Source: Actinomadura rayongensis (GTDB lineage: Bacteria > Actinomycetota > Actinomycetes > Streptosporangiales > Streptosporangiaceae). From it: a DNA stretch of 64,000 nucleotides. The stretch is from assembly GCF_009831215.1 (NCBI RefSeq), contig NZ_WUTW01000005.1, positions 1 to 64,000 of the forward strand, given 5' to 3'. Numbering within the stretch: position 1 is the first letter of the stretch; each line of letters begins with the position of its first letter. The position numbers and the translations under genes were made by a program. Shown in pieces: positions 23,042 to 32,545 of the stretch. The notes below the pieces were generated by a model. The model did no database searches and was not told where the DNA came from. It worked only from the letters and a program-made list of their open reading frames with translations.

Positions 23042-26000
23042 ATGCGGATGCGCTCGACCGGCGCCCTTCTGGTCGCCCTGGCCCTGCTCGGCCTGCCGGC
23101 CGCCGCCGCGGGAGGCGGGTACCCCGACGACCCGTCCTACGCCCCGCTGGAGGGCGGCGGCGCGTGCTCGAAGGTCGCCGGGAACGAACAGCACGGGTTG
23201 TACTCGTTCATGCCGCGCTGCACGCCGAACGCCAAGGACCCGGAGAACGCGTCCGGGATGTCGGTGGACAAGGCCTGGCGCGACTACACGACCGGGTCGC
23301 CGGCGGTGACGATCGCGTACGTCGAGGCGGGCGTCAACTGGCATGGCGACGATGTCGCCGAGCTGGCCGACAAGGTGTTCCTCAACACCGGGGAGCTGCC
23401 CAAGCCGCAGGGGTCGTCCACCTACGACAAGGACGGCGACGGCGCCGTCACGGCCGCCGACTACGCCCGCGACCCGCGCGTCAAGGACGCCAACCGCAAC
23501 GGGCGCATCGACCCCGAGGACCTGATCGTCGCGTTCTCCAACGGCAAGGACGACGACAAGAACGGCTTCGTCGACGACATCTCCGGATGGGACTTCTACG
23601 ACCGTCAGAACGACCCCGCGACGTACGACGCCACCTACGGGCACGCCAACGACCAGATGCGGAAGGCGGCGGCGCAGACCAACAACGCGACGGCGGGGGC
23701 GGGGGTCTGCCCGCGCTGCCGCGTCCTGCCGATCCGCGCGGGCCAGGAGGCCCTGGACCGGACGGACGACCTCGCGCAGGCCTGGCTGTACGCGGCGCAC
23801 ATGGGCGCGAAGGTGATCGTGAGCACGACGGCCGACCTCGGTTATTCGTCGTACATGCGGCAGACCGTCGAGAAGCTATGGCGCGAGGGCGTCGTGATGG
23901 TGGAGTCGAGCAACGACTTCGACTCCACCGATCACCAGGGCGGCATGTTCTGGCCGCACGTGGTTCCGGGGAACGGGCTGGTCGCCAACACGGCGGGCAG
24001 CATTCCGGACCCGATCGCCAACCCGCTGACGACCACGTACCGAACCCGCTCGGGCCAGACGTCGTTCGGCGCCAAGGCCATGTTCTCGGTGTCCACGCAG
24101 GGCGGTTCCACGTCGGAGTCCACACCGACGACCGGCGGTGTGTTCGGGCTGCTGCTGTCCTACGGGATCCAGATCGGGCATCCGCTGACCAACGAGGAAG
24201 CGATCCAGGTGCTGCGCGCGACGGCGTCCGACATCGACGACCCGTCGCTCGGCTGGCCGGGCAAACCGGGATGGGACCGGCAGTACGGGTACGGACGGCC
24301 CAACGTCGCCAAGGCGCTCGCGGCGATCAAGGCGGGCGCGGTGCCGCCCGTCGGGTCGATCACGAGCCCGGACTGGTACGCGCTGTACGACCCGTCCCGC
24401 ACGGACAAGGTGGACGTCGCCGGGTACGTCGCCGCGCCGCGTTCCCCGAAGTACCGGTACGAACTCCAGTGGGCGCCGGGGATCGAGCCGGGCGAGAAGG
24501 CGTTCGCGACGGCCGGTTCGGGTTCGGGGACGGCGCCGCGCGACGGCAAACTCGGCACGCTGGACCTGTCAAAGGTCCCCGAGTCGGTGTGGAAGAAGGC
24601 GTACGGGCTGTCGTCGGACAAGGCGCTGTCGTCCACCGAGCAGTACACGGTGACGCTGCGGCTGCGCGTCTGGGACGCGGCGGGACGGATGTCGGAGGAA
24701 CGGCGCGCCATCGCCGTCCACCACGACCCGGCGCTGCGGCCCGGGTTCCCGCTGAAGCTCGGGATCGGCAACGAGAGCCAGCCCGCGCTCGCCGACCTGA
24801 CCGGCACCGGACGGCAGGCGATCGTGTACGGCGACGGCGACGGACGCGTCCACGCCCGTGACGAGCAGACCGGCCGCGAGCTGCCCGGCTGGCCCGTGAC
24901 GACGCTGCCGACCGTCCCGCAGCACGCCTATCCGGGGATCGACCCGGGGCACGAGCCGATCGTCGCGCCGGTCGCCGTCGGGGACCTGTTCCACGACGGG
25001 CGGCAGGAGGTCGTCGTCACGAGCACGACCGGGCGCACCTACGCGTTCTCGGCGTCCGGGCGGCTGCTGCCGGGCTGGCCGAAGGCGCTGGACGCGGGCG
25101 TGTCCGCGCCGCCGATCCCCCGTCCCGCACTGCGCTACACGCGGCTGCCGGTGCGGGGCGCGACCGCGTCGCCGCTGCTCGCCGACCTGGACGGCGACGG
25201 ACGGCTCGACGTCGTCCAGGCGGGCTGGGACGGACGGCTGCACGCCTGGCGGCCGGACGGCTCGACACTGCCCGGCTGGCCGGTGCGGGTGACGCTGGAC
25301 GCGCCGCCGCCGTCCGGCTATGTCCGGATCAATGACCAGAAGCTGCCCGGCATGCCCGCCCTCGCGGACCTGGACGGCGACGGCAAGCCCGAGATCGTCG
25401 TCCGCTCGCAGTACTCCGACACCAAGGGGCCGGGCGAGCAGTTCTACGGCGCGAACTACGTGTTCGCCTACCACGCGTCCGGCGCGCCGGTGCGCGGCTG
25501 GCCCGTGCGGATGAACTCCACGCTGACGTTCTACGGGTCGGCGCAGGAGTTCATCACCGAGGGCGTCAACCAGCCCGCCGTCGCGGACGTGGACGGCGAC
25601 GGGCGCGACGAGGTGGCGACCGGCCCGTCGTTCGGCCCGACCTACCTGATCTCGGGCGCCGGGAAGATCGTCAAGAACTACGGCCCGCTGGAGAACATCG
25701 CGGGGCAGTTGTCGCCGGGCGCGGTGCTCGGCGGCGCCCTCGGCCCGGACGTCCCGCTGTCGTTCACGACGTCCGGCGCGTTCGGCCGGTTCGGGCCGTT
25801 CGGCAGGCTCGGCTACAGCGAGGCCGGATCCGGCGCGCTGTCGCTGGTCGCGGCGCTGCTGTTCCCCGGCAGCGGGCAGGCGATCGGGAACTACCAGCGC
25901 GGCTACGACGCCGCGACGGCGCTGCCCGTCCTCGGCTTCCCGCAGGGACGGACGGGCCTCGGCTTCCTCGGCGCGCCGATCATCACCGACGTCACCGGCG

Positions 26001-26527
26001 ACGGGAAGGCCGAGATCGTGGACGGCGGCGACACCTCGACGCTGCACGCGTTCGGCGGCTCGGGCCGTCAGGCGTCCGGCTTCCCGGCGTTCACCGGCGG
26101 CTGGACGCTATGGTCGCCGTCCGCCGGCGACCTGGACGGCGACGGCCGGACGGACCTGGTGACGACCACCCGCGAGGGCTACCTCTTCGCCTGGAAGACG
26201 TCAGGTAAGGCCGCCGCGAACACCGAGTGGTGGACCTACCACCACGACGAACGCCGGACGGGCCGCTACGGCGCCGACACCCGTGCCCCCGGCCCGCTGC
26301 GCAACGCGGTCCGCTCCGGCACGACACTGACCTTCACCGCGCCGGGCGACGACCTCTTCACCGGCCGCGTGACGTCCTACCGGATCACGGCGGCGGGACG
26401 CACGACGATCGTCCCGGCGACGACCGACCCGAACACGATCCAGCGTCTGACGGTCCCGGCAGGGCGGATAACCGTCCAGCCGGTGGACGACGCGAACAAC
26501 TATGGCCCACCGCAGATTTTCACCTAG
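23042..26527 (+). CDS. Secreted S8-like protein with FG-GAP/VCBS repeats
   Basis: The 1161-residue exported protein has a signal peptide at residues 1-24. A subtilase-like domain (about 85-430) contains two calcium-loop segments, DKDGDGAVTAADY and DANRNGRIDPED. H201 (YGHAND), N291 (ESSND) and S358 (STSESTP) align with the triad and oxyanion residues, but the Asp box reads VEAGVNW with E95 where D is expected. The second half has six or more FG-GAP units such as ADLDGDGRLDVV and GDLDGDGRTDLV, probably a calcium-binding beta-propeller. The ATG at 23042 follows ACGGAG. It acts outside the cell; activity is uncertain. Confidence 0.87.
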   Translation: MRMRSTGALLVALALLGLPAAAAGGGYPDDPSYAPLEGGGACSKVAGNEQHGLYSFMPRCTPNAKDPENASGMSVDKAWRDYTTGSPAVTIAYVEAGVNWHGDDVAELADKVFLNTGELPKPQGSSTYDKDGDGAVTAADYARDPRVKDANRNGRIDPEDLIVAFSNGKDDDKNGFVDDISGWDFYDRQNDPATYDATYGHANDQMRKAAAQTNNATAGAGVCPRCRVLPIRAGQEALDRTDDLAQAWLYAAHMGAKVIVSTTADLGYSSYMRQTVEKLWREGVVMVESSNDFDSTDHQGGMFWPHVVPGNGLVANTAGSIPDPIANPLTTTYRTRSGQTSFGAKAMFSVSTQGGSTSESTPTTGGVFGLLLSYGIQIGHPLTNEEAIQVLRATASDIDDPSLGWPGKPGWDRQYGYGRPNVAKALAAIKAGAVPPVGSITSPDWYALYDPSRTDKVDVAGYVAAPRSPKYRYELQWAPGIEPGEKAFATAGSGSGTAPRDGKLGTLDLSKVPESVWKKAYGLSSDKALSSTEQYTVTLRLRVWDAAGRMSEERRAIAVHHDPALRPGFPLKLGIGNESQPALADLTGTGRQAIVYGDGDGRVHARDEQTGRELPGWPVTTLPTVPQHAYPGIDPGHEPIVAPVAVGDLFHDGRQEVVVTSTTGRTYAFSASGRLLPGWPKALDAGVSAPPIPRPALRYTRLPVRGATASPLLADLDGDGRLDVVQAGWDGRLHAWRPDGSTLPGWPVRVTLDAPPPSGYVRINDQKLPGMPALADLDGDGKPEIVVRSQYSDTKGPGEQFYGANYVFAYHASGAPVRGWPVRMNSTLTFYGSAQEFITEGVNQPAVADVDGDGRDEVATGPSFGPTYLISGAGKIVKNYGPLENIAGQLSPGAVLGGALGPDVPLSFTTSGAFGRFGPFGRLGYSEAGSGALSLVAALLFPGSGQAIGNYQRGYDAATALPVLGFPQGRTGLGFLGAPIITDVTGDGKAEIVDGGDTSTLHAFGGSGRQASGFPAFTGGWTLWSPSAGDLDGDGRTDLVTTTREGYLFAWKTSGKAAANTEWWTYHHDERRTGRYGADTRAPGPLRNAVRSGTTLTFTAPGDDLFTGRVTSYRITAAGRTTIVPATTDPNTIQRLTVPAGRITVQPVDDANNYGPPQIFT

Positions 26528-26633
26528 TCCATTGTCCTCCCAGCGCTTGCGACGCCCTTGCCCGGTATTTCTTGCGCGCTTCCTGCCAAATTGCCGCACG
26601 AGCGCTTGTCGTTCGGTGAGTCGGCCCTCGCGG

Positions 26634-26691
26634 TTTGTCAGGTGATCGACAAATCTGGGGTCGGAGAGACTCCGCGGGCGTCTGCCCGCGG
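26634..26691. promoter_or_regulatory. Inverted repeat and tetraloop hairpin before the esterase operon
   Basis: TTTGTC (26634-26639) and GACAAA (26648-26653) form a 6-bp inverted repeat with an 8-base spacer. A perfect 8-bp hairpin, CCGCGGGC-GTCT-GCCCGCGG (26672-26691), follows. The first may be an operator and the second a terminator for the preceding gene or a leader hairpin. Nothing else stands out in 26528-26749. Confidence 0.4.
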
Positions 26692-26749
26692 CCCGTTCCG
26701 CGAATTACGCTGGCCCGCCGTATCGGGGGTCCGAACTCGGAAGGTGACG

Positions 26750-27775
26750 ATGCGCTGCTCTTCTCGCGCTCTGCGCAGACTGGCGGGAGGCGCTCTTTCG
26801 CTCCTGCTCACGGCGGGCGTGCTGCCGGGCGTCGCCCGGCCGGCCGCCGCGGAGCAGACGGTTCCGGCCGATGACGGCGCGCGGATCAAGACGGAGACCT
26901 GGATCGATTCCCGGACCGTCGACCTCACCGTCGCGACGCCCGCCGTCGGGGACGACGAGATGATCCGCGTCATCGTGCCGCAGGGCTGGTCGCGGACGGC
27001 GTCCCGCACGTGGCCGGTCGTCTACGCCTACCAGGGCGGCAACGACGACTATCTGTCATGGGTGAAGGGCAGCCAGATCTCCGATCTCGCCTCGCAGTGG
27101 GGCGTGCTCGTGGTGATGCCGGCCGGCGGCAAGGGCGGCGGGTTCTCCGACTGGTGGAACTACGGCAGGGGCGGCACCCCGAAGTGGGAGACCTTCCACA
27201 CCACCGAGGTCCTCCAGCTTCTGGAACGCAACTACCGGGCCGGGACGCGGCGGGCCGCGCTCGGCGTCTCCTCCGGCGGGCAGGGCGCCATCGCCTACGC
27301 CGCGCGGCATCGCGGAATGTTCGCCTACGCGGCGAGTTTCAGCGGTCTGCTCCACAGCTCCTCCCCGCCCATTCAGTGGACGCTGATGCTCCAGGGCGTC
27401 ACGTTCGATTCCGACCCGTTCGCGGTCTGGGGCGTGCCCGGGTTCGACGACGCGAACTGGAAGGCCCACGACCCCTACGAACTGGCCGACAAGCTGCGCG
27501 GCACGCAGCTCTACATCTCCAGCGGGACGACCGGGCTGCCCGGCCCGCTGGACGACCCGTCCAAGACTCCTCTCGACTCCAACATCTACGGCGCGACCGG
27601 CGAGCTGATCGTCGGCAGCACCGCCAAGGACTTCGTCGCCCGGCTGCAGCGGCTCGGCATCCCGGCGACGACCCATCTGTACGGAGACGGCTGGCACAAC
27701 TGGAACTACTGGCGCCGGGAGCTGACGACCGAATGGCCGCTGATGATGCAGGCCCTCGGCGCGGAAAAGGTGTGA
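26750..27775 (+). CDS. Secreted alpha/beta-hydrolase esterase (Ag85/esterase D type)
   Basis: The 341-residue exported protein has a signal peptide (about residues 1-35, ending ARPAAAE). The fold is the esterase-D / mycolyltransferase-like hydrolase. The nucleophile is S174 in GVSSGGQG, and the catalytic histidine lies in GDGWHNWNYW, which matches the HSWxYW motif of that group. It probably hydrolyses or transfers an acyl group at the cell surface; the substrate is unknown. AAGGTGACG precedes the ATG at 26750. The methyltransferase gene starts four bases after its stop, so the two form one operon. Confidence 0.88.
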   Translation: MRCSSRALRRLAGGALSLLLTAGVLPGVARPAAAEQTVPADDGARIKTETWIDSRTVDLTVATPAVGDDEMIRVIVPQGWSRTASRTWPVVYAYQGGNDDYLSWVKGSQISDLASQWGVLVVMPAGGKGGGFSDWWNYGRGGTPKWETFHTTEVLQLLERNYRAGTRRAALGVSSGGQGAIAYAARHRGMFAYAASFSGLLHSSSPPIQWTLMLQGVTFDSDPFAVWGVPGFDDANWKAHDPYELADKLRGTQLYISSGTTGLPGPLDDPSKTPLDSNIYGATGELIVGSTAKDFVARLQRLGIPATTHLYGDGWHNWNYWRRELTTEWPLMMQALGAEKV

Positions 27776-27779
27776 CCGC

Positions 27780-29648
27780 ATGGATCTGAGGACCCGGTGG
27801 ACGCCGGCGGCCGTCGCTCTCGGCCTCGTCGCGGACGGCGTGTGGCGCCGTTCGCGCGCGGCCCGGCTGAACGTCCTCCCGCCCCCCGCCCGAACCGATG
27901 ACGCGCAGGCCGACGAGGACGCCGGGGACTTCCGGTTCGTCACCGCGGCCGGCGTCGACGTCGACCCCGCGACCCGCGCCGCCGCGCTCTCCCACGCGGC
28001 CCGCGAGGGGCTCGACGTGCTGGAACTCGTCCCGGCGGGCCTGGACACGGCCCGCGCGCTCGAACTCCTCCGACGGCTCGACCCCGCGTCCTACCGGGCC
28101 GCGCGGCTCGCGCGCGGCGAGACCGCCGGGCACGCCGTCGTCGTCCGCGCGGACGTGCTGCGCCGCGCCCGCGCGGACGACGTGCTCGACCGCCCGGACG
28201 GCCTGTCGCCCGCCGAGCTGGACGCCCTCGCCGTCAAGCTCAAGCGGCACGCTCCCACGACCACCGACGTCGCCGTCGCGCCGGACCTCGCGGCACGGCC
28301 GGCGGCGGCGTTCACCCCGCGCGACCGGCGCGCCGTCCTGCGGACGCGCTGGCACCTCGACCTCCCCACCCATCTGGCGACCGTGCTCGGCGGGTTCGCG
28401 GCGGCGGCGCTGTTCGCGGCGCGCCGGCCCGGGCCCGCGGCGGCGGTGCTCGCGGCGGCCTGCGCGCAGCCCTACCTCGCGACGGCGGGCACGCCGCTGC
28501 GTCCGCGCGACCGGGGCCGCTTCGCGCTGCTGCGCCCCGTCGCGGCCCCCGCGCGCTGGGCGCAGGTCGCCCTCGCGCGCGAGGAGCAGGACCCGGACCT
28601 CCCCCGCCTCCGCGCCCGGTACCAGAACGACCTCGCGCTCGGCGTGGAGCGCTTCCTCGAACCGCCCCGCACCGACTGTCCGTGGTGCGGTTCTCACTCT
28701 CCGCGTCCATACATCACCAGCCTCGACTACCAGCAGCGCAAGCCGGGGACGTTCCGGCTCGACCGCTGCACCTCCTGCGGACACGTCTTCCAGAACCCGC
28801 GCCTGAACGAGGCGGGCCTGGAGTTCTACTACCGGGACTACTACGACGGCATCGGCGAGGCGGAGGTCGAGCGCGGGTTCCAGCTCAGCGGCGAGCACTA
28901 CCGGGCGCGAGCCGGGATGCTCCGGGGGCGCGCGGTCCCCCGGGCGTGGCTCGACGTGGGCGGCGGTCACGGCCACTTCTGCAACGCCGCCCGCGACATC
29001 TGGCCCGACACCCGCTTCGACGCCCTCGACTTCGGGTCGGGGATCATCGAGGCCGAGCGCCGCGGCTGGGTCGACCTCGCCCACTACGGCCAGTTCCGGG
29101 ACCTGGCCGACAAGCTGGTCGGCTCCTACGACGTCGTCAGCATGCACCACTACCTGGAACACACCCTCGATCCGCTCGCCGAACTCGACGCGGCGGCCCG
29201 GGTGCTGCCCGCCGGAGGACATCTGCTCATCGAGGTGCCCGACCCCGAGTCGCCCGTCGCCCGGCTGGCAAAACGATGGTGGCACAACTGGTTCCAGCCG
29301 CAGCACCTCCACTTCATCCCTGTGGATAACCTCGTCGAGGCGCTGGCCGCGCGGGGCCTGCGGACGGTCGCCGTCGACCGCGGCACGGCGCACCAGCACA
29401 TCGACCTGCTCATGGTCGTCATGCTGATGCTGAACCGCGTCGCGCCCGTCCATCCGGACCGGCCGTGGGCGCCGCCGGGCCGCCGCCTCCCGCGCGTCGC
29501 GGCGCGGGTCGCGCTCACGCTCGCCGGGACGCCGCTGATGGTGGCGGCGGGCACGGCGGACCAGCTCGCGCGGCCGTTCGTTCACCGCTTCGGCGGCGCG
29601 AACACCTACCGCGTGCTGGCCCGCAAGGAGGATGTCACCGGGGCATAA
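27780..29648 (+). CDS. Zinc-ribbon class I methyltransferase with membrane-like N-terminus
   Basis: The 622-residue protein has three parts. Residues 1-290 are of unknown fold, with a hydrophobic double segment (about 197-236) that could be two membrane helices. A zinc ribbon follows (C300, C303, C330, C333: CPWCGS and CTSCGH). Then comes a SAM-dependent methyltransferase of the Methyltransf_23 type (LDVGGGHGHFCNAARD, later VSMHHYLEHTLDPL and HLLIEVPDPES). The ribbon-methyltransferase pair is common in sugar and cell-surface methylation, but the N-terminal fusion is unusual to me. It is co-transcribed with the secreted esterase, which suggests an envelope substrate. Confidence 0.82.
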   Translation: MDLRTRWTPAAVALGLVADGVWRRSRAARLNVLPPPARTDDAQADEDAGDFRFVTAAGVDVDPATRAAALSHAAREGLDVLELVPAGLDTARALELLRRLDPASYRAARLARGETAGHAVVVRADVLRRARADDVLDRPDGLSPAELDALAVKLKRHAPTTTDVAVAPDLAARPAAAFTPRDRRAVLRTRWHLDLPTHLATVLGGFAAAALFAARRPGPAAAVLAAACAQPYLATAGTPLRPRDRGRFALLRPVAAPARWAQVALAREEQDPDLPRLRARYQNDLALGVERFLEPPRTDCPWCGSHSPRPYITSLDYQQRKPGTFRLDRCTSCGHVFQNPRLNEAGLEFYYRDYYDGIGEAEVERGFQLSGEHYRARAGMLRGRAVPRAWLDVGGGHGHFCNAARDIWPDTRFDALDFGSGIIEAERRGWVDLAHYGQFRDLADKLVGSYDVVSMHHYLEHTLDPLAELDAAARVLPAGGHLLIEVPDPESPVARLAKRWWHNWFQPQHLHFIPVDNLVEALAARGLRTVAVDRGTAHQHIDLLMVVMLMLNRVAPVHPDRPWAPPGRRLPRVAARVALTLAGTPLMVAAGTADQLARPFVHRFGGANTYRVLARKEDVTGA

Positions 29649-29658
29649 GGGCCTCACC

Positions 29659-29698
29659 GCGCGCCCGTCTTCGCCTCTCAGGCTGAGGACGGGCGCGC
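29659..29698. terminator. Bidirectional hairpin terminator
   Basis: An 11-bp perfect stem, GCGCGCCCGTC and GACGGGCGCGC, has an 18-base loop. It lies between the convergent methyltransferase and WYL regulator genes, and CTCGTTT follows on the plus side. Confidence 0.78.
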
Positions 29699-29710
29699 TC
29701 GTTTCGGCCG

Positions 29711-30670
29711 TTACGACCCGTCCGTCCCGGAGGCCCCGGCGTAGCGGTCGGCCATGCGCGCGCAGGCGGCGCGGAGTTCGGGCGGCCCGACGATCGTGAA
29801 AGCGGCGTCGAAGCGGCCGACGGCGGCGGCGAGGCCGGGCCACGACCACGAGCCGAGGACGAGCCGGCACCGGTCCGGCCCGAGTTCCTCGACGATTCCG
29901 TCCCGGACGAACGGCGACACCTCGGCGGCGGGCCGTTCGAGGATCACCTCGCCGGTGCAGGGCCAGCCGCCGGAACCGCCGGAGAACCGGTCCGCGACGA
30001 ACGCGGCGACATTTCCGCCGGGCAGTTCGCGGGGACGGAACCGAGGCCCGGTCGGCACGCGCGGAACGATCCGGTCCACGCGGAAAGTGCGCCAGTCGTC
30101 CTTTTCGAGATCGAACGCCACGAGATACCAGCGTCCGCCCCACGTCACCAGATGATGGGGCTCGACACGACGCGGTTCGGACGCCGTCGCGTAGTCGAAG
30201 CGCAGCACCTCGCGGGCGTGGACGGCGGCGCTCAGCGCGACCAGCACACCGCTGTCGACCTGCGGTTCCGTCCCGGTCGCGGGCCGCGCGACGGCCGTGA
30301 CCCGGACGGTGTCGACGCGGTGCCGCAGCCGCGCGGGCATCACCTGCCGGACGGTGGTCAGCGCCCGCGCCGCCGCCTCTTCCATTCCCGCCCCGGCCGT
30401 CGCGGCGATTTGCAGCGCGACGGCCAGCGCGACGGCCTGTTCGTCGTCGAAGAGCAGCGGCGGCAGATCGGCGCCGGCACCGAGCCGGTAACCGCCGTCC
30501 GGGCCTTTCACGGCCGCGATCGGATAACCCAGTTCCCGCAGCCGGTCGACGTCGCGGCGAACGGTGCGCGGGCTGACCTCCAGCCGTTCGGCCAGCAGGG
30601 CGCCCGGCCAGTCCCGGCGCGCCTGCAACAACGACAGCAGCGCCAGCAGCCGGGCGGAAGTCTTCGGCAT
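29711..30670 (-). CDS. YafY-type HTH/WYL-domain transcriptional regulator
   Basis: The 319-residue regulator has an N-terminal helix-turn-helix (LLAERLEVSPRTVRRDVDRL), the wing region YPIAAVKGPDGGYRLG and a WYL domain (VEPHHLVTWGGRWYLVAFD). WYL domains bind nucleic acid or small ligands. The start at 30670 (MPKTSARLLALL) is the family norm; an ATG nine bases upstream is possible. It is divergent from the SMP-30 gene, a likely target, across 105 bases. Confidence 0.93.
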   Translation of the reverse strand: MPKTSARLLALLSLLQARRDWPGALLAERLEVSPRTVRRDVDRLRELGYPIAAVKGPDGGYRLGAGADLPPLLFDDEQAVALAVALQIAATAGAGMEEAAARALTTVRQVMPARLRHRVDTVRVTAVARPATGTEPQVDSGVLVALSAAVHAREVLRFDYATASEPRRVEPHHLVTWGGRWYLVAFDLEKDDWRTFRVDRIVPRVPTGPRFRPRELPGGNVAAFVADRFSGGSGGWPCTGEVILERPAAEVSPFVRDGIVEELGPDRCRLVLGSWSWPGLAAAVGRFDAAFTIVGPPELRAACARMADRYAGASGTDGS

Positions 30671-30775
30671 GGCGTCCATTCTGCCCGGAGAAGAGGACAG
30701 CACCTGGCCGCCGACCCCGAGCGATGATTTTCGCCGGGCCGGACGGTCTGCACCGGTGTGGAAGGGAGATCCGTC

Positions 30776-31621
30776 ATGGACGAGGTGAAGGTGCTGCTCG
30801 ACGGGCGCGGACTGGTGGAGTCGCCGCGCTGGCACGAGGGCAGGCTGTATTTCTCGGACTGGTCGTCCGGCGAGGTCATCGCGGTCGACCTCGAAGGGAA
30901 CAGCGAAGTGGTCGCGCGCGTCGATGCGCTGCCGCTCTGCACGGCGTGGCTGCCGGACGGCGATCTGCTCATCGTCTCGTCGCGCGAGGGAAAACTGCTG
31001 CGCCGCCGTTCCGACGGATCGCTCGGCGTCCACGCCGACCTGGGCGAACCCGGATGGAACGACATCGTCGTGGACGATCGCGGAAACGCCTACGTCAACC
31101 GCATCGGATTCGACCTGGCGACGGGCGAGCCGCCCAAACCGGGATTCGTCCACCTGGCCACGCCCGACGGCACGGTGCGCCGGGTCGCGGACGACATCGA
31201 GTTCCCCAACGGAATGGCGGTGACGGCCGACGGTTCCACCCTGATCGTCGCCGATTCCTACGGCCACCGGCTCGTCGCGTTCGACATCGAACCGGACGGC
31301 GGGCTCTCGGGTCGGCGCGTCTGGGCCGATCTCGGCGACGGCACCCCGGACGGCATCTGCGTCGACGCCGAAAACGCCGTCTGGTACGCCGACGTGCCGA
31401 ATGAGCGCTGCGTCCGCGTGGCCGAGGGCGGCGCGGTCCTGCGGACGATCGAGCTGGACCGGGGCGGTTTCGCCTGCGTTCTCGGCGGCCCCGAGAAAAG
31501 GACGCTGTTCATCGTGGCCGCGCAATGGGCGGGCTTTTCCGGCCCGTCCGGTCCCGTCCCGCCGGGCACCGGGCAGGTCCTCGCGGTCGAGGTGGACGTA
31601 CCGGGCGCGGGCCGTCCCTAG
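30776..31621 (+). CDS. SMP-30/gluconolactonase-like hydrolase
   Basis: The 281-residue six-bladed propeller protein shows the SMP-30 signature: the first metal ligand in LVESPRWHEGRLYFSDW, then EPGWNDIVVDDRGNAYVN, IEFPNGMAVTADG and GTPDGICVDAENAVW. Members hydrolyse sugar lactones with a divalent cation. The specific lactone is unknown. AAGGGAGA precedes the ATG at 30776. Its TAG stop shares CTAG with the stop of the convergent sigma factor gene. Confidence 0.93.
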   Translation: MDEVKVLLDGRGLVESPRWHEGRLYFSDWSSGEVIAVDLEGNSEVVARVDALPLCTAWLPDGDLLIVSSREGKLLRRRSDGSLGVHADLGEPGWNDIVVDDRGNAYVNRIGFDLATGEPPKPGFVHLATPDGTVRRVADDIEFPNGMAVTADGSTLIVADSYGHRLVAFDIEPDGGLSGRRVWADLGDGTPDGICVDAENAVWYADVPNERCVRVAEGGAVLRTIELDRGGFACVLGGPEKRTLFIVAAQWAGFSGPSGPVPPGTGQVLAVEVDVPGAGRP

Positions 31622-32451
31622 CCGAGGCGCGCCGGGTCGGCGAGGACGTCGATCGCGACGATCCGGCCGCCGACCACCGTGAACGCCATGATCGAGAGCA
31701 GGCGCCCGTCCCGGACGACCGTCACGCCCGCCGCGCCGTTGACCAGCGCCGGACGCGCGTACGGGCCGAACTGACCGAACAGCACCGCCTGCCCGGCCAC
31801 GTCGCGGGCGCCCCGGACCGTCACCGTGAGCCCGGCGCGCGCCGCGCCGCCGTCGGACCGCAGCACGACGCCCGGGTCGAGCACGGCGACGAGCGCGTCG
31901 AGGTCCCCGGCGCGGGCGGCGGCGAAGAACCCGTCCACGACCTCCCGCTGGACGGCGATGGAACGGTCCGGCGCGGGCGCCCGGTCGCGCACGCGGCGCC
32001 GCGCCCGGCTCGCGAGCTGCCGCGTCGCGGCCGGGGTCCGCTCGATCATCGGGGCGATGTCCTCGAACGGCACCGCGAACATGTCGTGCAGCACGAACGC
32101 GACCCGCTCGGGCGGCGCCAGGGTTTCGAGCACGACCATCAGCGCGAGGCCGACCGCGTCCGTCAGCAGGGCCTCGTGCTCGGGGTCGGGCCCGGACGCG
32201 GCGTCCACGATCGGGTCCGGGATCCGCAGGTCGTAGGGCTCCTCACCACGCCGTTCCCGCGTACGCAGCACGTCCAGGCACACCCGGGTGACGACGGTCG
32301 TCAGCCAGGCGCCGAGGTTTTCCACAGCCGCGACGTCCGCGTGCCGGAACCGCAGCCACGTCTCCTGGACCGCGTCGTCGGCGTCGCTCAGCGACCCCAG
32401 GACGCGGTAGGCGACCGCGCGCAGACGCGGCCGGTGCTCCTCGAAGCCCAC
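31618..32451 (-). CDS. SigJ-like ECF sigma factor with SnoaL domain
   Basis: The 277-residue protein has sigma region 2 (YRVLGSLSDADDAVQETWLR), region 4 (PFEDIAPMIERTPAATRQLA) and a C-terminal NTF2/SnoaL-like domain (about 160-277, VVDGFFAAARAGDLDALVAV). This is the ECF41/SigJ architecture, where the SnoaL domain tunes activity and no anti-sigma is needed. ECF41 targets are usually adjacent oxidoreductase genes; the divergent NmrA-like reductase 94 bases away fits. GTG at 32451 follows GAGAGGA. Confidence 0.93.
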   Translation of the reverse strand: MGFEEHRPRLRAVAYRVLGSLSDADDAVQETWLRFRHADVAAVENLGAWLTTVVTRVCLDVLRTRERRGEEPYDLRIPDPIVDAASGPDPEHEALLTDAVGLALMVVLETLAPPERVAFVLHDMFAVPFEDIAPMIERTPAATRQLASRARRRVRDRAPAPDRSIAVQREVVDGFFAAARAGDLDALVAVLDPGVVLRSDGGAARAGLTVTVRGARDVAGQAVLFGQFGPYARPALVNGAAGVTVVRDGRLLSIMAFTVVGGRIVAIDVLADPARLG

Positions 32452-32545
32452 GCTGTCACATTCCTCTCGCCCCGGACGTCGACACGGTAGACCCACCCCG
32501 GACGGGCGGTGGGCGCCGGGGCGGACCCGGCGGGAGAGGAGCATC

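Noticed and set aside
22889..23800. 303-residue minus-strand frame opposite the subtilase domain
   Set aside because: Shadow of the secreted protein; no domain, no ribosome binding site.
24569..26047. 492-residue frame opposite the FG-GAP protein
   Set aside because: Antisense shadow with Arg/Asp/Val low complexity.
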